Positions 44,844 through 53,814 of a stretch of 64,000 bases of DNA are shown here, piece by piece. The DNA comes from Flavobacterium piscinae (GTDB lineage Bacteria > Bacteroidota > Bacteroidia > Flavobacteriales > Flavobacteriaceae). Each line of letters opens with the position of its first letter. Position 1 is the stretch's first letter. Made by a program: the position numbers and the translations under genes. The notes beneath the pieces were generated by a model, which was not told where the DNA came from, made no database searches, and saw nothing but the letters and a program-made list of their open reading frames with translations. Location of the stretch: positions 21,322 to 85,321 of the forward strand of contig NZ_SBKQ01000014.1 of NCBI RefSeq assembly GCF_004122145.1, read 5' to 3'.

Positions 44844-45689
44844 ATGAATAAAATTTTCACTTCATTACTGGTTAAAACCATTGGTTTTTATATCAACTTT
44901 TTAAGTTTTGTTTTTCCTGAAAAAGCAACATTGTTGGCATATAAATTTTTTAGTGAACCTCGTTCCGGAAAACTTTCACCGGAAGCCATTCCGGATATTT
45001 TAAAAAAAGCGGAGATTGAAATCATCAAAGTAGAAAAACAATCCTTCCCGATTTATAAATGGAAAGGTAATGAAACAAAAGTGTTGTTGGCTCATGGTTG
45101 GGAAAGTAATGCATCACGATGGGAACCTCTTTTTCCATTTCTACAAAAATCAGGTTACACCATCTTAGCACTCGATGCTCCGGCTCACGGCCTATCATCC
45201 GGAAAGGAATTTAACGTATTGCAATATGCCCATTTTATTCAAACTGTATTTCAAAAATACGAACCACAAGTGCTTATCGGTCACTCAGCCGGTGCCTTAA
45301 CCGGTTTATATTTTCAGCACCACTACAAATTTGCTTCCTTAAAGAAAATGGTTTTATTAGGCTCTCCCTCAGATTTAGAAATAATTATCCGAAATTATGC
45401 CAATTTACTCGGGTTAAACAACCGGGTTATTCTATTGATGCATCAGTATTTTATGAAACGCTTCAATATCAATCCAATAGACTTTTCAGGAAAAATATTT
45501 GCGTCCTCACTATCCGTTCCAGGTATGCTGTCACATGATATTGATGACAATATGGTGAAAATTGAAGAAAGTAAAAAAATTGAATCCACTTGGCAAAACG
45601 TTCAATTTATCGAAACCAAAGGATTAGGTCATAGTATGCATGATCCAACATTGTACGAACAAATCGAAAAATTCTTGCTTACTGCTTAA
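44844..45689 (+). CDS. Alpha/beta-hydrolase with N-terminal hydrophobic segment
   Basis: 281 residues. A hydrophobic N-terminal stretch (about 4-24) may anchor it. LLAHGWESNASRW near 77, ALDAPAHG near 112, and the nucleophile Ser in IGHSAGA near 144 fit the alpha/beta-hydrolase fold; the late His is in GLGHSMHDP near 265. The substrate is unknown. The ATG touches the terminator T tract, leaving no room for a promoter after it. The C-terminus overlaps the subtilase gene by 11 bases, tail to tail. Confidence 0.85.
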   Translation: MNKIFTSLLVKTIGFYINFLSFVFPEKATLLAYKFFSEPRSGKLSPEAIPDILKKAEIEIIKVEKQSFPIYKWKGNETKVLLAHGWESNASRWEPLFPFLQKSGYTILALDAPAHGLSSGKEFNVLQYAHFIQTVFQKYEPQVLIGHSAGALTGLYFQHHYKFASLKKMVLLGSPSDLEIIIRNYANLLGLNNRVILLMHQYFMKRFNINPIDFSGKIFASSLSVPGMLSHDIDDNMVKIEESKKIESTWQNVQFIETKGLGHSMHDPTLYEQIEKFLLTA

Positions 45690-47349
45690 TTATTTTTTTG
45701 GTAGCCGATTGATTCCCGTCAGATACTTTGACAAAGTACATGCCACTGGCTAAAGTTGACACATCAAGTTCTTTAGTAGTAGGCATTTTAGATAAAAGCA
45801 CTGACTGTCCTAAGGCATTAAAAATTTCAACAGCAGCATTTTCAGATAAACCTTCTTGCGTTAAAAACTTCAATTGATGTTGTACCGGATTGGGAAAAAC
45901 CGAAAATTCAGTGTGATTGACTACATCCAAACCCAACAAATAATCATCATAAACCCGTTGCACAGCTGCCTGCATATTTGGAAATGGACCAATATTTCCT
46001 GCAGTTGGATTCCCTTGAGGAATTCCCGTTTCATTTAAAATGGTTCGCAATTGGGGACCGGTTAAATAATTGCCCGTTAAATCGTGATAGTAAGACTGTA
46101 AAACAATTGCACAAGCTGCCACCATTGGCGTTGCCGAACTGGTTCCTGAAAAATTAATATAACCTTGATTAATATCACCATTAATCATAGTCAGCGTTCC
46201 GTAACCACAGGCAAAAACATTTTGAGACCAACCTTGCACATCCACTCTGGAACCATAAGTGCTATAGGAAATTCTGTTATGAGTAAGATTAGGCAATCCA
46301 CCACCCACAATAATTGCTCCGCTATTGCCTCGGTTCATGTAACTGGTGTAAAGTGTTCCATCTAAATTTTGATTACCATTTCCGGCTGCCGCTACAATCA
46401 CAATACCGGCATCGGATGCTGCTTTCGTTAAATCCCAAATGACATTATTATACTCAGCCGGTACATAATCTTGAAAACCGGCAGCAGCCCCATCTTCCTG
46501 CATTTCATACAGAATTACATCTCCAGCTGTAGAATTTTGAATGGATTGATTTACTGCATTTATTCTGTTATAACCAATTTCCTGCCATTCCGGAAACAGA
46601 ATTACTTCTGAAGCTTCATGTGCTAAACCAGTCATCCCATAGCCGTCATTTCCGGCAATAATAATTCCAACAACAGCTGTACCGTGTTGAGAATATTCTA
46701 ATGCCTCAGCTGCAATTGTCATTCCGGGAGCTAAAAATGCATTTACTTCATTCAAATCTTCATGGTTTTTGTTAAAACCATATTCCACATCACGCACCCG
46801 AATTCCTTCGCCTTTTAACCCTAAATCCCAGGCATATTGCATGTTTAAACCCGGATTTGGACCAATATACGTTTGATTCACCATAAAATCAGGGGTGGTG
46901 GGAGGAATGTCAAAAGGTGGAGTAAGGGGTTCTAAGGAAATTAAACTGGCATAATTCACTGCATTCCATTCTTCAAAAGCAGAAGCCAAGAATAGTAATT
47001 TTTCGTTGGTTGGATTCGGTACTACTACTTCAAATATATTTTTTAATTGATGTACAGCAGAAGAATTCCCGGCATATTGTTTAGCATTCCTTTCTAAATC
47101 TGTCCATTTTTCCTCTGAAAAAGAAATCGTTTTTTTAAAATTCAATTGAAATTCATCGGAAAGTGAAGCTATTTCAGGAAATTGTGAAAGAATGGCTTCT
47201 TTGTCTTTCAAAACTAGGTCAGAATGAAACGAAACATGCAAGGCATGTCGAGTACTATTGGCGTTCAAATGAAATTGATTTTTTCTATTTTGTGCTGTTA
47301 CAAATAGTGAAATCAGGAAACTAAAAATAAAAAGTAGTTTTTTTATCAT
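45679..47349 (-). CDS. Subtilisin-like (S8) serine peptidase secreted by the type IX system
   Basis: 556 residues. A signal peptide (FIFSFLISLFVTAQ) is followed by a propeptide-like region and the S8 domain with Asp187 (RVRDVEYG), His222 (QHGTAVVG) and Ser404 (GTSSATP). The last 75 residues (FSVFPNPVQHQLKFL to the terminal KKIIKQ) form a type A T9SS sorting domain. It is predicted to be surface-bound or secreted. The DVEYG context, instead of the common DTG or DSG, is an atypical variant. Confidence 0.92.
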   Translation of the reverse strand: MIKKLLFIFSFLISLFVTAQNRKNQFHLNANSTRHALHVSFHSDLVLKDKEAILSQFPEIASLSDEFQLNFKKTISFSEEKWTDLERNAKQYAGNSSAVHQLKNIFEVVVPNPTNEKLLFLASAFEEWNAVNYASLISLEPLTPPFDIPPTTPDFMVNQTYIGPNPGLNMQYAWDLGLKGEGIRVRDVEYGFNKNHEDLNEVNAFLAPGMTIAAEALEYSQHGTAVVGIIIAGNDGYGMTGLAHEASEVILFPEWQEIGYNRINAVNQSIQNSTAGDVILYEMQEDGAAAGFQDYVPAEYNNVIWDLTKAASDAGIVIVAAAGNGNQNLDGTLYTSYMNRGNSGAIIVGGGLPNLTHNRISYSTYGSRVDVQGWSQNVFACGYGTLTMINGDINQGYINFSGTSSATPMVAACAIVLQSYYHDLTGNYLTGPQLRTILNETGIPQGNPTAGNIGPFPNMQAAVQRVYDDYLLGLDVVNHTEFSVFPNPVQHQLKFLTQEGLSENAAVEIFNALGQSVLLSKMPTTKELDVSTLASGMYFVKVSDGNQSATKKIIKQ

Positions 47350-47448
47350 ATCCGTAAGTTCTTGATAATAGGCAATTTTTGTGCAATTTACTAATTTTCC
47401 CTCAATTAGAATAAAATTGATAGGTATGATTAATCCACAAAATAAATT

Positions 47449-47456
47449 TACTTTTG
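47449..47456 (+). promoter_or_regulatory. -7 promoter element immediately before rluF
   Basis: TACTTTTG is a full -7 match whose last base is four nt before the ATG at 47461, so the transcript could start at or next to the start codon. Confidence 0.5.
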
Positions 47457-47460
47457 CAGT

Positions 47461-48243
47461 ATGGAAGATTCAGGAAAACGCATCAATAAATTTTTATCAG
47501 AATCCGGCTTTTGTTCTCGCCGTGAAGCCGATCGATTAATCAGTGAAGGTCGCGTAACCATTAACGGTCGAGTGCCTGAAATGGGTACAAAAGTGCTTGA
47601 AACTGACGAAATTCGTGTCGATAACAAACTCATACGCGAAAACAGAGACAAACCCATTTACCTAGCGTTCAACAAACCGGTGGGTATTGAATGTACCACC
47701 AACCAAAGTGTCCGTAATAATATTGTGGATTATATCAACTATCCGGAACGTATTTTTCCCATCGGCCGATTGGACAAAGCCAGTGAAGGGTTGATTTTTA
47801 TGACGAATGACGGTGATATTGTGAACAAAATTCTCCGAGCTCGAAACAACCATGAAAAAGAATACATCGTTACGGTAGACAAACCGATTACCGACCGTTT
47901 CATTCAAAAAATGGGCAATGGCGTTCCGATTTTAGACACGGTTACAAGAAAATGCAAAGTGGAACAAATCAGCAAATACATTTTTAAAATTGTGTTAACG
48001 CAAGGTTTGAACCGTCAAATTCGCAGAATGTGTGAGTATTTAGGCTATGAAGTAACGGCTCTAAAACGCATCCGAATCATCAATATTTCTTTAGATATTC
48101 CGGTCGGAAGATACCGTGATTTAACCCCTGCTGAAATCAAAGAATTGAATCAATTGATTGAACCTTCGAGCAAAACAGAAGAAGCGAGTTTACCGAAAGT
48201 AGAGGTTCGAAGACCTAACATAATTAAGAAAAATAAAACTTAA
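47461..48243 (+). CDS. rluF: 23S rRNA pseudouridine synthase RluF-like
   Basis: 260 residues. An S4 RNA-binding domain ([21 protein letters not shown], residues about 5-60) precedes the RsuA/RluF-type synthase domain with the catalytic Asp in [10 protein letters not shown] near 101 and the [11 protein letters not shown] element near 183. RluF modifies U2604 of 23S rRNA in E. coli; the exact target here is inferred. It is convergent with the toxin gene, with two bases between stops. Confidence 0.92.
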   Translation: MEDSGKRINKFLSESGFCSRREADRLISEGRVTINGRVPEMGTKVLETDEIRVDNKLIRENRDKPIYLAFNKPVGIECTTNQSVRNNIVDYINYPERIFPIGRLDKASEGLIFMTNDGDIVNKILRARNNHEKEYIVTVDKPITDRFIQKMGNGVPILDTVTRKCKVEQISKYIFKIVLTQGLNRQIRRMCEYLGYEVTALKRIRIINISLDIPVGRYRDLTPAEIKELNQLIEPSSKTEEASLPKVEVRRPNIIKKNKT

Positions 48244-48245
48244 AT

Positions 48246-48548
48246 TTACTTAATTTTATTTGGATTTTTCTTTGCAACAAATAAATAGACGACTGTAATT
48301 CTGTCTCCGTTTATCTCGTAAAATATAGTTGTTTGTTTACTTAAAACAGCCTTTCTCAATCTAGGTTGAAATTGAGAAATTGGAAAAATTTCAGGAAACG
48401 ACAAAATGATATCGATTTGTTTGCGGAGTTTTTCTTTGAAAGCTTCTACTTCTCTGGGTGTCCATTTCTTATTTAAATAATCTAAAATATTTTCTAGATT
48501 ATCTAATGATTCGTTGGACCAATATAACTTATACTTTTTATAAGCCAT
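48246..48548 (-). CDS. RelE/ParE-superfamily toxin
   Basis: 100 residues, basic. The ParE-like plan is seen: YWSNESLDNLENILDYLNKKW (helical hairpin), LSFPEIFPISQFQPRLRKAVL, then IFYEINGDRITVVYLFVAKKNP. ParE/RelE toxins block gyrase or cut mRNA; which of these cannot be told. The start overlaps the antitoxin end by 11 bases, the usual coupling of such modules. Confidence 0.85.
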   Translation of the reverse strand: MAYKKYKLYWSNESLDNLENILDYLNKKWTPREVEAFKEKLRKQIDIILSFPEIFPISQFQPRLRKAVLSKQTTIFYEINGDRITVVYLFVAKKNPNKIK

Positions 48549-48765
48549 ATTTATTTTTTACAACTTCATGAGAAACTACTCTGCCTGATTCGATATCTTT
48601 TATTCCTCTTTCAATTCCGGCTTTTTGTTCATCAGTTAACTCATCCCACCAATCTGTTTGTGAGGTAGTTTGATCTTTAATCACTTTTAAATAATGAAGC
48701 ATATCGTTATTATCAACATGTAATAACCAATCCAATAGTTCTAGTTTTAAAGCCTCTGCTCCCAT
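48538..48765 (-). CDS. Antitoxin of the RelE/ParE-type pair
   Basis: 75 residues, acidic overall. The C-terminal half with TDWWDELTDEQKAGIERGIKDIESGRVVSHEV matches the toxin-wrapping segment of antitoxins found beside ParE-like toxins in Bacteroidetes. It precedes and overlaps the toxin by 11 bases. Autoregulation is usual for the family, but no operator was picked out. Confidence 0.82.
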   Translation of the reverse strand: MGAEALKLELLDWLLHVDNNDMLHYLKVIKDQTTSQTDWWDELTDEQKAGIERGIKDIESGRVVSHEVVKNKYGL

Positions 48766-48804
48766 TCTATAAAATTTACTGCTAAGATAATCATTAAAAC
48801 GAAT

Positions 48805-48830
48805 AAACCCAAGCTCATCACTTGGGTTTT
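48805..48830. terminator. Bidirectional hairpin after folD
   Basis: The stem AAACCCAAG / CTTGGGTTT with a seven-base loop lies five to six bases beyond the folD stop, between folD and the toxin-antitoxin pair. A/T runs flank both sides, but the T run on the minus strand is interrupted. Confidence 0.65.
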
Positions 48831-48835
48831 ATTAT

Positions 48836-49723
48836 TTATCTCATCTTTAATCGTTTCTGTTCTCTTGCCAATAACGTGTTTTTCAATAACATCGCAATCG
48901 TCATAGGTCCTACTCCTCCCGGAACCGGAGTGATGAAAGAGGCTTTTTTACTCACATTTTCAAAATCTACATCACCGGTAATGCGGTAGCCTTTTTCAGT
49001 AGAATCATCGGCAACTCGTGTGATTCCCACATCAATTACCACCGCGTCATCTTTTACCATTTCGGCTTTTAAATAATTGGGGACACCTAAAGCCGTGATG
49101 ATAATATCCGCTTGCGTAGTAATTTGAGCAATGTTTTTGGTATAACTATGTGTTAATGTAACGGTAGAATTCCCCGGAAAGCCTTTTCTTCCCATCAAAA
49201 TACTCATCGGTCTTCCCACAATATGACTTCTGCCGATAACAACCGTATGCTTTCCTTGTGTTTCCACACCGTAACGTTCCAACAATTCTAAAATGCCAAA
49301 TGGCGTAGCCGGAATAAATGTGGTCATATCCAACGCCATTTTCCCGAAGTTTTCCGGATGAAATCCATCCACGTCTTTACTGGGATCAATCGCCATTAAC
49401 ACTTCTTGCGTATCAATTTGTTTCGGTAAAGGCAACTGCACGATAAAGCCGTCTATATCATCGTCTTCGTTTAATTCTTTGATTTTTTTTAATAATTCCG
49501 TTTCCGAAGTGGTGTTAGGCATTTTAATCAATGTGCTTTCAAAACCTACGCGTTCACAGGCTTTTACTTTACTGCCCACATACGTTAAACTCGCTCCGTC
49601 ATTCCCCACAATAACGGCGGCCAAATGGGGTACTTTCTCGCCATTGTCTTTCATTTTCTGTACTTCGGCAGCAATTTCATTTTTAATGTCTTCGGAAACT
49701 TTTTTACCGTCTAAAATCTTCAT
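48836..49723 (-). CDS. folD: Bifunctional methylenetetrahydrofolate dehydrogenase/cyclohydrolase
   Basis: 295 residues. The motifs are in order: YVGSKVKACERVGF (catalytic Lys near 54), DGFIVQLPLPKQID near 97, DVDGFHPENFGK near 117, the NADP-binding VVIGRSHIVGRPMSILM near 160 and TPVPGGVGPMTIAML near 266. It interconverts methylene- and formyl-tetrahydrofolate. It follows the ffh terminator; no consensus promoter was found in the short gap. Confidence 0.97.
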   Translation of the reverse strand: MKILDGKKVSEDIKNEIAAEVQKMKDNGEKVPHLAAVIVGNDGASLTYVGSKVKACERVGFESTLIKMPNTTSETELLKKIKELNEDDDIDGFIVQLPLPKQIDTQEVLMAIDPSKDVDGFHPENFGKMALDMTTFIPATPFGILELLERYGVETQGKHTVVIGRSHIVGRPMSILMGRKGFPGNSTVTLTHSYTKNIAQITTQADIIITALGVPNYLKAEMVKDDAVVIDVGITRVADDSTEKGYRITGDVDFENVSKKASFITPVPGGVGPMTIAMLLKNTLLAREQKRLKMR

Positions 49724-49750
49724 AGTGTGTTGTTTTGGTTGTGTTGTGCT

Positions 49751-49779
49751 AAAAAAATAAGACGCGAATCATCGCGTCT
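49751..49779 (-). terminator. Terminator of ffh
   Basis: On the minus strand the stem GACGCGA / TCGCGTC (7 bp, 4-nt loop) is followed by TTA and seven T residues, 12 bases after the ffh stop. Confidence 0.85.
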
Positions 49780-49789
49780 CAGATATATT

Positions 49790-51130
49790 TTAGGGTCGCA
49801 TTCCTTTCATGCCGCCCATCATTCTGGCTAGGTTTTTACCGCCGCCGCCTTGCATCATTTTCATCATTTTACTCATTTGATCAAATTGCTTCATCAATTG
49901 GTTCACTTGTTCTACTTTCGTACCGGAACCTTTGGCAATTCTGATTTTTCGCTTTCCGTCTATAATCGCCGGTTTACTTCTTTCCGTGGGTGTCATCGAA
50001 TGAATAATGGCTTCAATATGTTTGAACGCATCGTCTTCAATTTCCACATCTTTCAAGGCTTTTCCGGCTCCGGGAATCATCCCGACCAAATCCTTCATGT
50101 TACCCATCTTTTTGATTTGCTGAATTTGCACTAAGAAATCATCAAAACCAAATTCGTTCTTGGCAATTTTCTTTTGCAATTTGCGGGCTTCTTCTTCATT
50201 ATATTGTTCTTGGGCTCTTTCTACCAACGACACCACGTCTCCCATGCCCAAAATTCTGTCGGCCATACGGGAAGGATAAAACACATCAATGGCTTCCATT
50301 TTTTCACCGGTACCAATGAACTTGATGGGTTTATTCACCACTGATTTAATCGTAATCGCCGCTCCACCACGTGTATCACCATCTAATTTGGTTAAAATTA
50401 CTCCGTCAAAGTTCAATCGGTCGTTGAATGCTTTGGCTGTATTTACTGCATCTTGACCCGTCATGGCATCCACCACAAACAAAGTTTCTTGCGGCTGAAT
50501 GGCTTTATGCACATTCGCAATCTCATTCATCATTTGCTCATCAATGGCCAAACGACCTGCGGTATCGACAATGACAACATTGAATCCATTTGCTTTGGCG
50601 TATTTAATTGCGTTTTGAGCTATGTCAACCGCATTTTTATTTTCAGGTTCAGAATATACTTCTACCCCAATTTGATCTCCTACCACATGCAACTGATTAA
50701 TTGCCGCCGGACGATAGATATCACAAGCCACCAAAAGCGGTTTCTTTCCTTTTTTGGTTTTTAGAAAATTAGCTAATTTTCCGGAAAAAGTGGTTTTACC
50801 CGAACCTTGCAAACCGGACATTAAAATCACAGACGGATGACCGGAAAGGTTAACGCCAACTTCCTCGCCACCCATTAATTCGGTTAACTCGTCTTTGACC
50901 AATTTCACCATCAACTGACCGGGTTGTAACGAAGTCAATACGTTTTGACCTAATGCTTTTTCCTTGACGGAATTGGTAAAATCTTTGGCAATTTTAAAAT
51001 TCACGTCGGCATCCAACAACGCACGTCGTACTTCTTTCAGAGTATCCGCTACGTTTACTTCGGTAATCTTACCGTGACCTTTTAAAATATGGAGAGCTTT
51101 GTCGAGTTTATCGCTTAAATTACTGAACAT
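49790..51130 (-). CDS. ffh: Signal recognition particle GTPase (SRP54)
   Basis: 446 residues. The N domain (1-90) is followed by the GTPase G domain with GLQGSGKTT at 106-114, DTAGR near 185 and TKLDGDTRGGA near 246. The Met-rich M domain begins near 325 and ends in a MMKMMQGGGG tail. It binds signal peptides on ribosomes and the SRP RNA, and targets them to FtsY. A consensus promoter lies upstream. Confidence 0.97.
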   Translation of the reverse strand: MFSNLSDKLDKALHILKGHGKITEVNVADTLKEVRRALLDADVNFKIAKDFTNSVKEKALGQNVLTSLQPGQLMVKLVKDELTELMGGEEVGVNLSGHPSVILMSGLQGSGKTTFSGKLANFLKTKKGKKPLLVACDIYRPAAINQLHVVGDQIGVEVYSEPENKNAVDIAQNAIKYAKANGFNVVIVDTAGRLAIDEQMMNEIANVHKAIQPQETLFVVDAMTGQDAVNTAKAFNDRLNFDGVILTKLDGDTRGGAAITIKSVVNKPIKFIGTGEKMEAIDVFYPSRMADRILGMGDVVSLVERAQEQYNEEEARKLQKKIAKNEFGFDDFLVQIQQIKKMGNMKDLVGMIPGAGKALKDVEIEDDAFKHIEAIIHSMTPTERSKPAIIDGKRKIRIAKGSGTKVEQVNQLMKQFDQMSKMMKMMQGGGGKNLARMMGGMKGMRP

Positions 51131-51156
51131 AATTTGGATTTTCTTTTAATGAAGTG

Positions 51157-51187
51157 CAAAGATAACATAAAGCAAATAAGCATCAAA
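51157..51187 (-). promoter_or_regulatory. Promoter of ffh
   Basis: On the minus strand TTTG (51187-51184) and TATCTTTG (51164-51157) are 19 nt apart, an ideal flavobacterial promoter, 26 nt before the ATG. Confidence 0.8.
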
Positions 51188-51218
51188 AAATGATTTTAAG
51201 TAATTTTTTAAAATTTCA

Positions 51219-51246
51219 GGTAGGGTAAATTGAAAGTAAGTTGTTT
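51219..51246 (+). promoter_or_regulatory. Shared bipartite element, site A (GGTAGGGTA-N13-TTGTTT)
   Basis: GGTAGGGTA at 51219-51227 and TTGTTT at 51241-51246 lie 29 nt before the ATG of the DUF4382-like lipoprotein. The same two boxes at the same spacing occur at 56109-56082 (minus) and, with changes, at 56675-56700. I read it as a promoter for the ECF sigma factor at 56157; this is inference. Confidence 0.65.
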
Positions 51247-51275
51247 CATCACTATACAACAAAAATTTACACACT

Positions 51276-51995
51276 ATGAAAAACAAAAAAATTCTTTTAG
51301 GCCTTTTAACAATTATTTTTTCAACCGTTTCTTGTAGTAACGACGAAAGTTCTTCGAATGATTCGAATGACAATTTAACGATTCTTGCCAAAGCTTCCTA
51401 TTCAGGAAACACGGGCAGAATGGAAAATGCAGTGAGCATTTCCGACTTTAAAATTAATTTAAAAGAAATTGAATTTGAATTAGATGATGATTTTTATGAC
51501 GATGACGACGATGATTATGGCGATGGGTTTTATGGTGATGACGATGAATTTGAATTAAGAGGTCCGTTTGAATTGGATTTATTAAGCGGACAAACGACCA
51601 TCACAACTATCAACATTCCTAACGGCGTGTATGAAGAAGTGGAATTTAAAATGGCTAGAAATAACAATGCTGAAAGTGAGTTGTTCAACAAGTCTGTCTT
51701 AATCAAAGGTACCATTGGTTCTACTCCCTTTGTGTTTTGGCACAATATTGACGAAGATTTTGAAATTGATTACGAAGATGCCGGTCAAAACTTGGTTATA
51801 GCTGATAATGCTGCAACCTTGGTGATTGATTTTAATTTAGATGCGGTTTTGGCCAATGTTGATTTATCGAATGCAACCGATGATAACGGTGACGGTTTAA
51901 TTGAAATTAGCCCTAATGATACTGATGGCAACCAAAGTTTGGCCAATACCATTAAAGATAAAATTGAAGAATATACTGATTTGTTAGATGATTAA
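51276..51995 (+). CDS. DUF4382-like Asp-rich lipoprotein
   Basis: 239 residues with a lipoprotein signal (LLGLLTIIFSTVSC, Cys20). A very acidic stretch at about 68-92 contains FYDDDDDDYGDG and then GDDDEFELRGPF. FELDLLSGQTTITTINIPNGVYEEVEFKM is a DUF4382-like strand pattern, and IDFNLDAVLANVDLSN ends the domain. It is probably an outer-membrane or periplasmic lipoprotein; divalent-cation binding by the Asp cluster is a guess. The upstream bipartite element links it to the ECF system about 5 kb away. Confidence 0.8.
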   Translation: MKNKKILLGLLTIIFSTVSCSNDESSSNDSNDNLTILAKASYSGNTGRMENAVSISDFKINLKEIEFELDDDFYDDDDDDYGDGFYGDDDEFELRGPFELDLLSGQTTITTINIPNGVYEEVEFKMARNNNAESELFNKSVLIKGTIGSTPFVFWHNIDEDFEIDYEDAGQNLVIADNAATLVIDFNLDAVLANVDLSNATDDNGDGLIEISPNDTDGNQSLANTIKDKIEEYTDLLDD

Positions 51996-52036
51996 AGTTA
52001 GTTAGTTTCCAAATACCACATTTAACCTACTACGTG

Positions 52037-52068
52037 AAAAAGCTGTACAAATCGTACAGCTTTTTTTT
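52037..52068. terminator. Bidirectional terminator between convergent genes
   Basis: The 12-bp perfect stem AAAAAGCTGTAC / GTACAGCTTTTT with a 5-nt loop is followed by eight T residues in all; the A run serves the minus strand gene. Confidence 0.88.
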
Positions 52069-52075
52069 AGTAGAA

Positions 52076-53527
52076 TCAATTTTTAATCAACTTTTGCTTG
52101 TGTATTTTTCCGTTTTTATCAACGATTATAATGATATAAATTCCACTCGAAATAGCGTTCAACTCTAGGCTTGCATTAAATCCTGTAAACTTATCCTCGT
52201 AGATTAATTTACCGGATAGATCATAAAGAGCTACTTGTTTTTCTCCCTCATCAATAAAGGATTGAATTGTGAATGTGGATGAAAATGGATTCGGAAAAAT
52301 AACAAATAGAGCAACCTCAGTCGTATTTATGCCCAGTGGAGCTTGTCCGAGTTTTGCTGTTGTTCCACCTACCACATACACCGAATTATCGCCTGCTAAT
52401 ACAAACGAACTCGCAGAATTACTTCCGGAAACCAATCCTACCCAACCATTTGTTCCATCGGCGTTGATTTTGCAAACCGCCATATTAAATAAATTGCCTG
52501 CAGAAAGATAAGCATTATTGGCTGCATCCAATTTCAATTGACCGTGCAATAACAAAATTTCAGGTCCGTCAGCGTTTAGGTTTTGCCAAAGTACAGAGCC
52601 TTCGGACGTATATTTCATAAAAGCGGCTCCTCCTGTTCCTGAATTTGGAAAACCGCTGATGAGAGGATAATTATCAGAACCCACCTCCACTCGGCTTCCT
52701 GCCATGGCATTGGTGTCTGACCATAGTGTATTTCCGGCACTATTCAATTTTTCAAGAATACTACCCGCATTTGAAACTACATCTTCGCCATTAATGATAT
52801 AAGCATTACCCATGAGATCACCGGCAATATCGCCCACAGTGGGACTGGTTATACCTGTTTTACTCCAAAGTAAATTTCCTTCTAAACTCAGTTTTAAATA
52901 ACCATTGATGATTCCGGTGATGCTTCTGCCGGAAACGACCAACGCATTGTCGGGCGTAAATTTCATGTTGATGGGTGCTCCTACTCCATTTGTATCATAG
53001 TAATTCCAAACGGTTTCACCATTTGAGTTGAATTTTTTTATTCTGGTGACCATACCATTCGGTCCCATTCCCAATCCTAATACATAAATATTATCTGAAG
53101 AATCAACTAGTATTTTTCGGGTGTATGACCCTTCAAAGGAATCTTCAAACACCACTCGCCACAGTAAATCGCCTTGCGGATTATATTTCATTAAAAGACT
53201 GGCTGCATTAACCGGATTGGAAAAACCGGAGCGAATGGTTCCCGAAACAAGACAATTATTTTGACTGTCGGTTTCAATCCAAGTCGCGACCTCGTGTCGG
53301 GTGTTATCCACATTATCATACGTAGCCTCCCATAAAATCGTACCGGAGGAATTACGTTTGGTTAACGTGATATCACCGCCCGGATTATACTCCCAATTCA
53401 CCGAATAGACTTCGTTTAATGGATTAACCGCTACGGAAACGCCACCGGGATAATTGGACCATTCTACATTGACTTGACCATTTGAAATAAAAGACAAGAA
53501 GAAAAATAGTTTAATTATACCTTTCAT
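52076..53527 (-). CDS. Secreted beta-propeller-like protein with T9SS type A sorting domain
   Basis: 483 residues. A signal peptide (LFFFLSFISNGQ) precedes a series of repeats with W-x-x and LDxxNNxYxxG-like strands (for example VDSSDNIYVLGLG and MGNAYIINGE), typical of a beta-propeller of the SBBP type. The last 75 residues (FVIFPNPFSSTFTIQSF to the KLIKN end) are a type A sorting domain. The protein is probably secreted or surface-bound. Its ATG overlaps the stop of the DUF2892 gene by four bases. Confidence 0.85.
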   Translation of the reverse strand: MKGIIKLFFFLSFISNGQVNVEWSNYPGGVSVAVNPLNEVYSVNWEYNPGGDITLTKRNSSGTILWEATYDNVDNTRHEVATWIETDSQNNCLVSGTIRSGFSNPVNAASLLMKYNPQGDLLWRVVFEDSFEGSYTRKILVDSSDNIYVLGLGMGPNGMVTRIKKFNSNGETVWNYYDTNGVGAPINMKFTPDNALVVSGRSITGIINGYLKLSLEGNLLWSKTGITSPTVGDIAGDLMGNAYIINGEDVVSNAGSILEKLNSAGNTLWSDTNAMAGSRVEVGSDNYPLISGFPNSGTGGAAFMKYTSEGSVLWQNLNADGPEILLLHGQLKLDAANNAYLSAGNLFNMAVCKINADGTNGWVGLVSGSNSASSFVLAGDNSVYVVGGTTAKLGQAPLGINTTEVALFVIFPNPFSSTFTIQSFIDEGEKQVALYDLSGKLIYEDKFTGFNASLELNAISSGIYIIIIVDKNGKIHKQKLIKN

Positions 53528-53739
53528 GGTTTTTTATTTTTGTTAGGACAAGTATTGATACTAAATAAGGGATAAATGGGGCAAAAGCTAATTAAACTTG
53601 TAGCCACTAAAATGATGGCAAAAACTAAAACCACTATCCCCAAAACGCCACTTACCGTGTTGGTGAGATAGAGCGTTCCAAGAACAATAGCCAATATGAT
53701 TCTGATTAATTTGTCTGTGTTGCCAACGTTTGCTTTCAT
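53524..53739 (-). CDS. DUF2892 (YgaP-like) small membrane protein
   Basis: 71 residues, KANVGNTDKLIRIILAIVLG and two hydrophobic helices (about 13-28, 32-51), then CPIYPLF, which is the DUF2892 pattern. The family often stands alone or fused to rhodanese domains. A perfect CRP-like operator lies 59-74 bases upstream of the ATG, between it and the Crp/Fnr gene, so that regulator may control it. The secreted propeller gene begins inside its last codons. Confidence 0.85.
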   Translation of the reverse strand: MKANVGNTDKLIRIILAIVLGTLYLTNTVSGVLGIVVLVFAIILVATSLISFCPIYPLFSINTCPNKNKKP

Positions 53740-53797
53740 AAAATTTTGATTTTAATTGGTTAATGAAGTAAAGGTAAATCAATCAAAATCAAAAAAA

Positions 53798-53813
53798 TGT
53801 GACAAAAGTCACA
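53798..53813. promoter_or_regulatory. Perfect CRP/FNR-type operator upstream of the DUF2892 gene
   Basis: TGTGACAAAAGTCACA is a perfect palindrome of the TGTGA-N6-TCACA class. It begins two bases after the Crp/Fnr gene stop. A TACCTTTA -7-like element on the minus strand (53776-53769) puts the site centre about 40 bases before the likely transcription start, the position of class II activators. Confidence 0.7.
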
Positions 53814-53814
53814 C

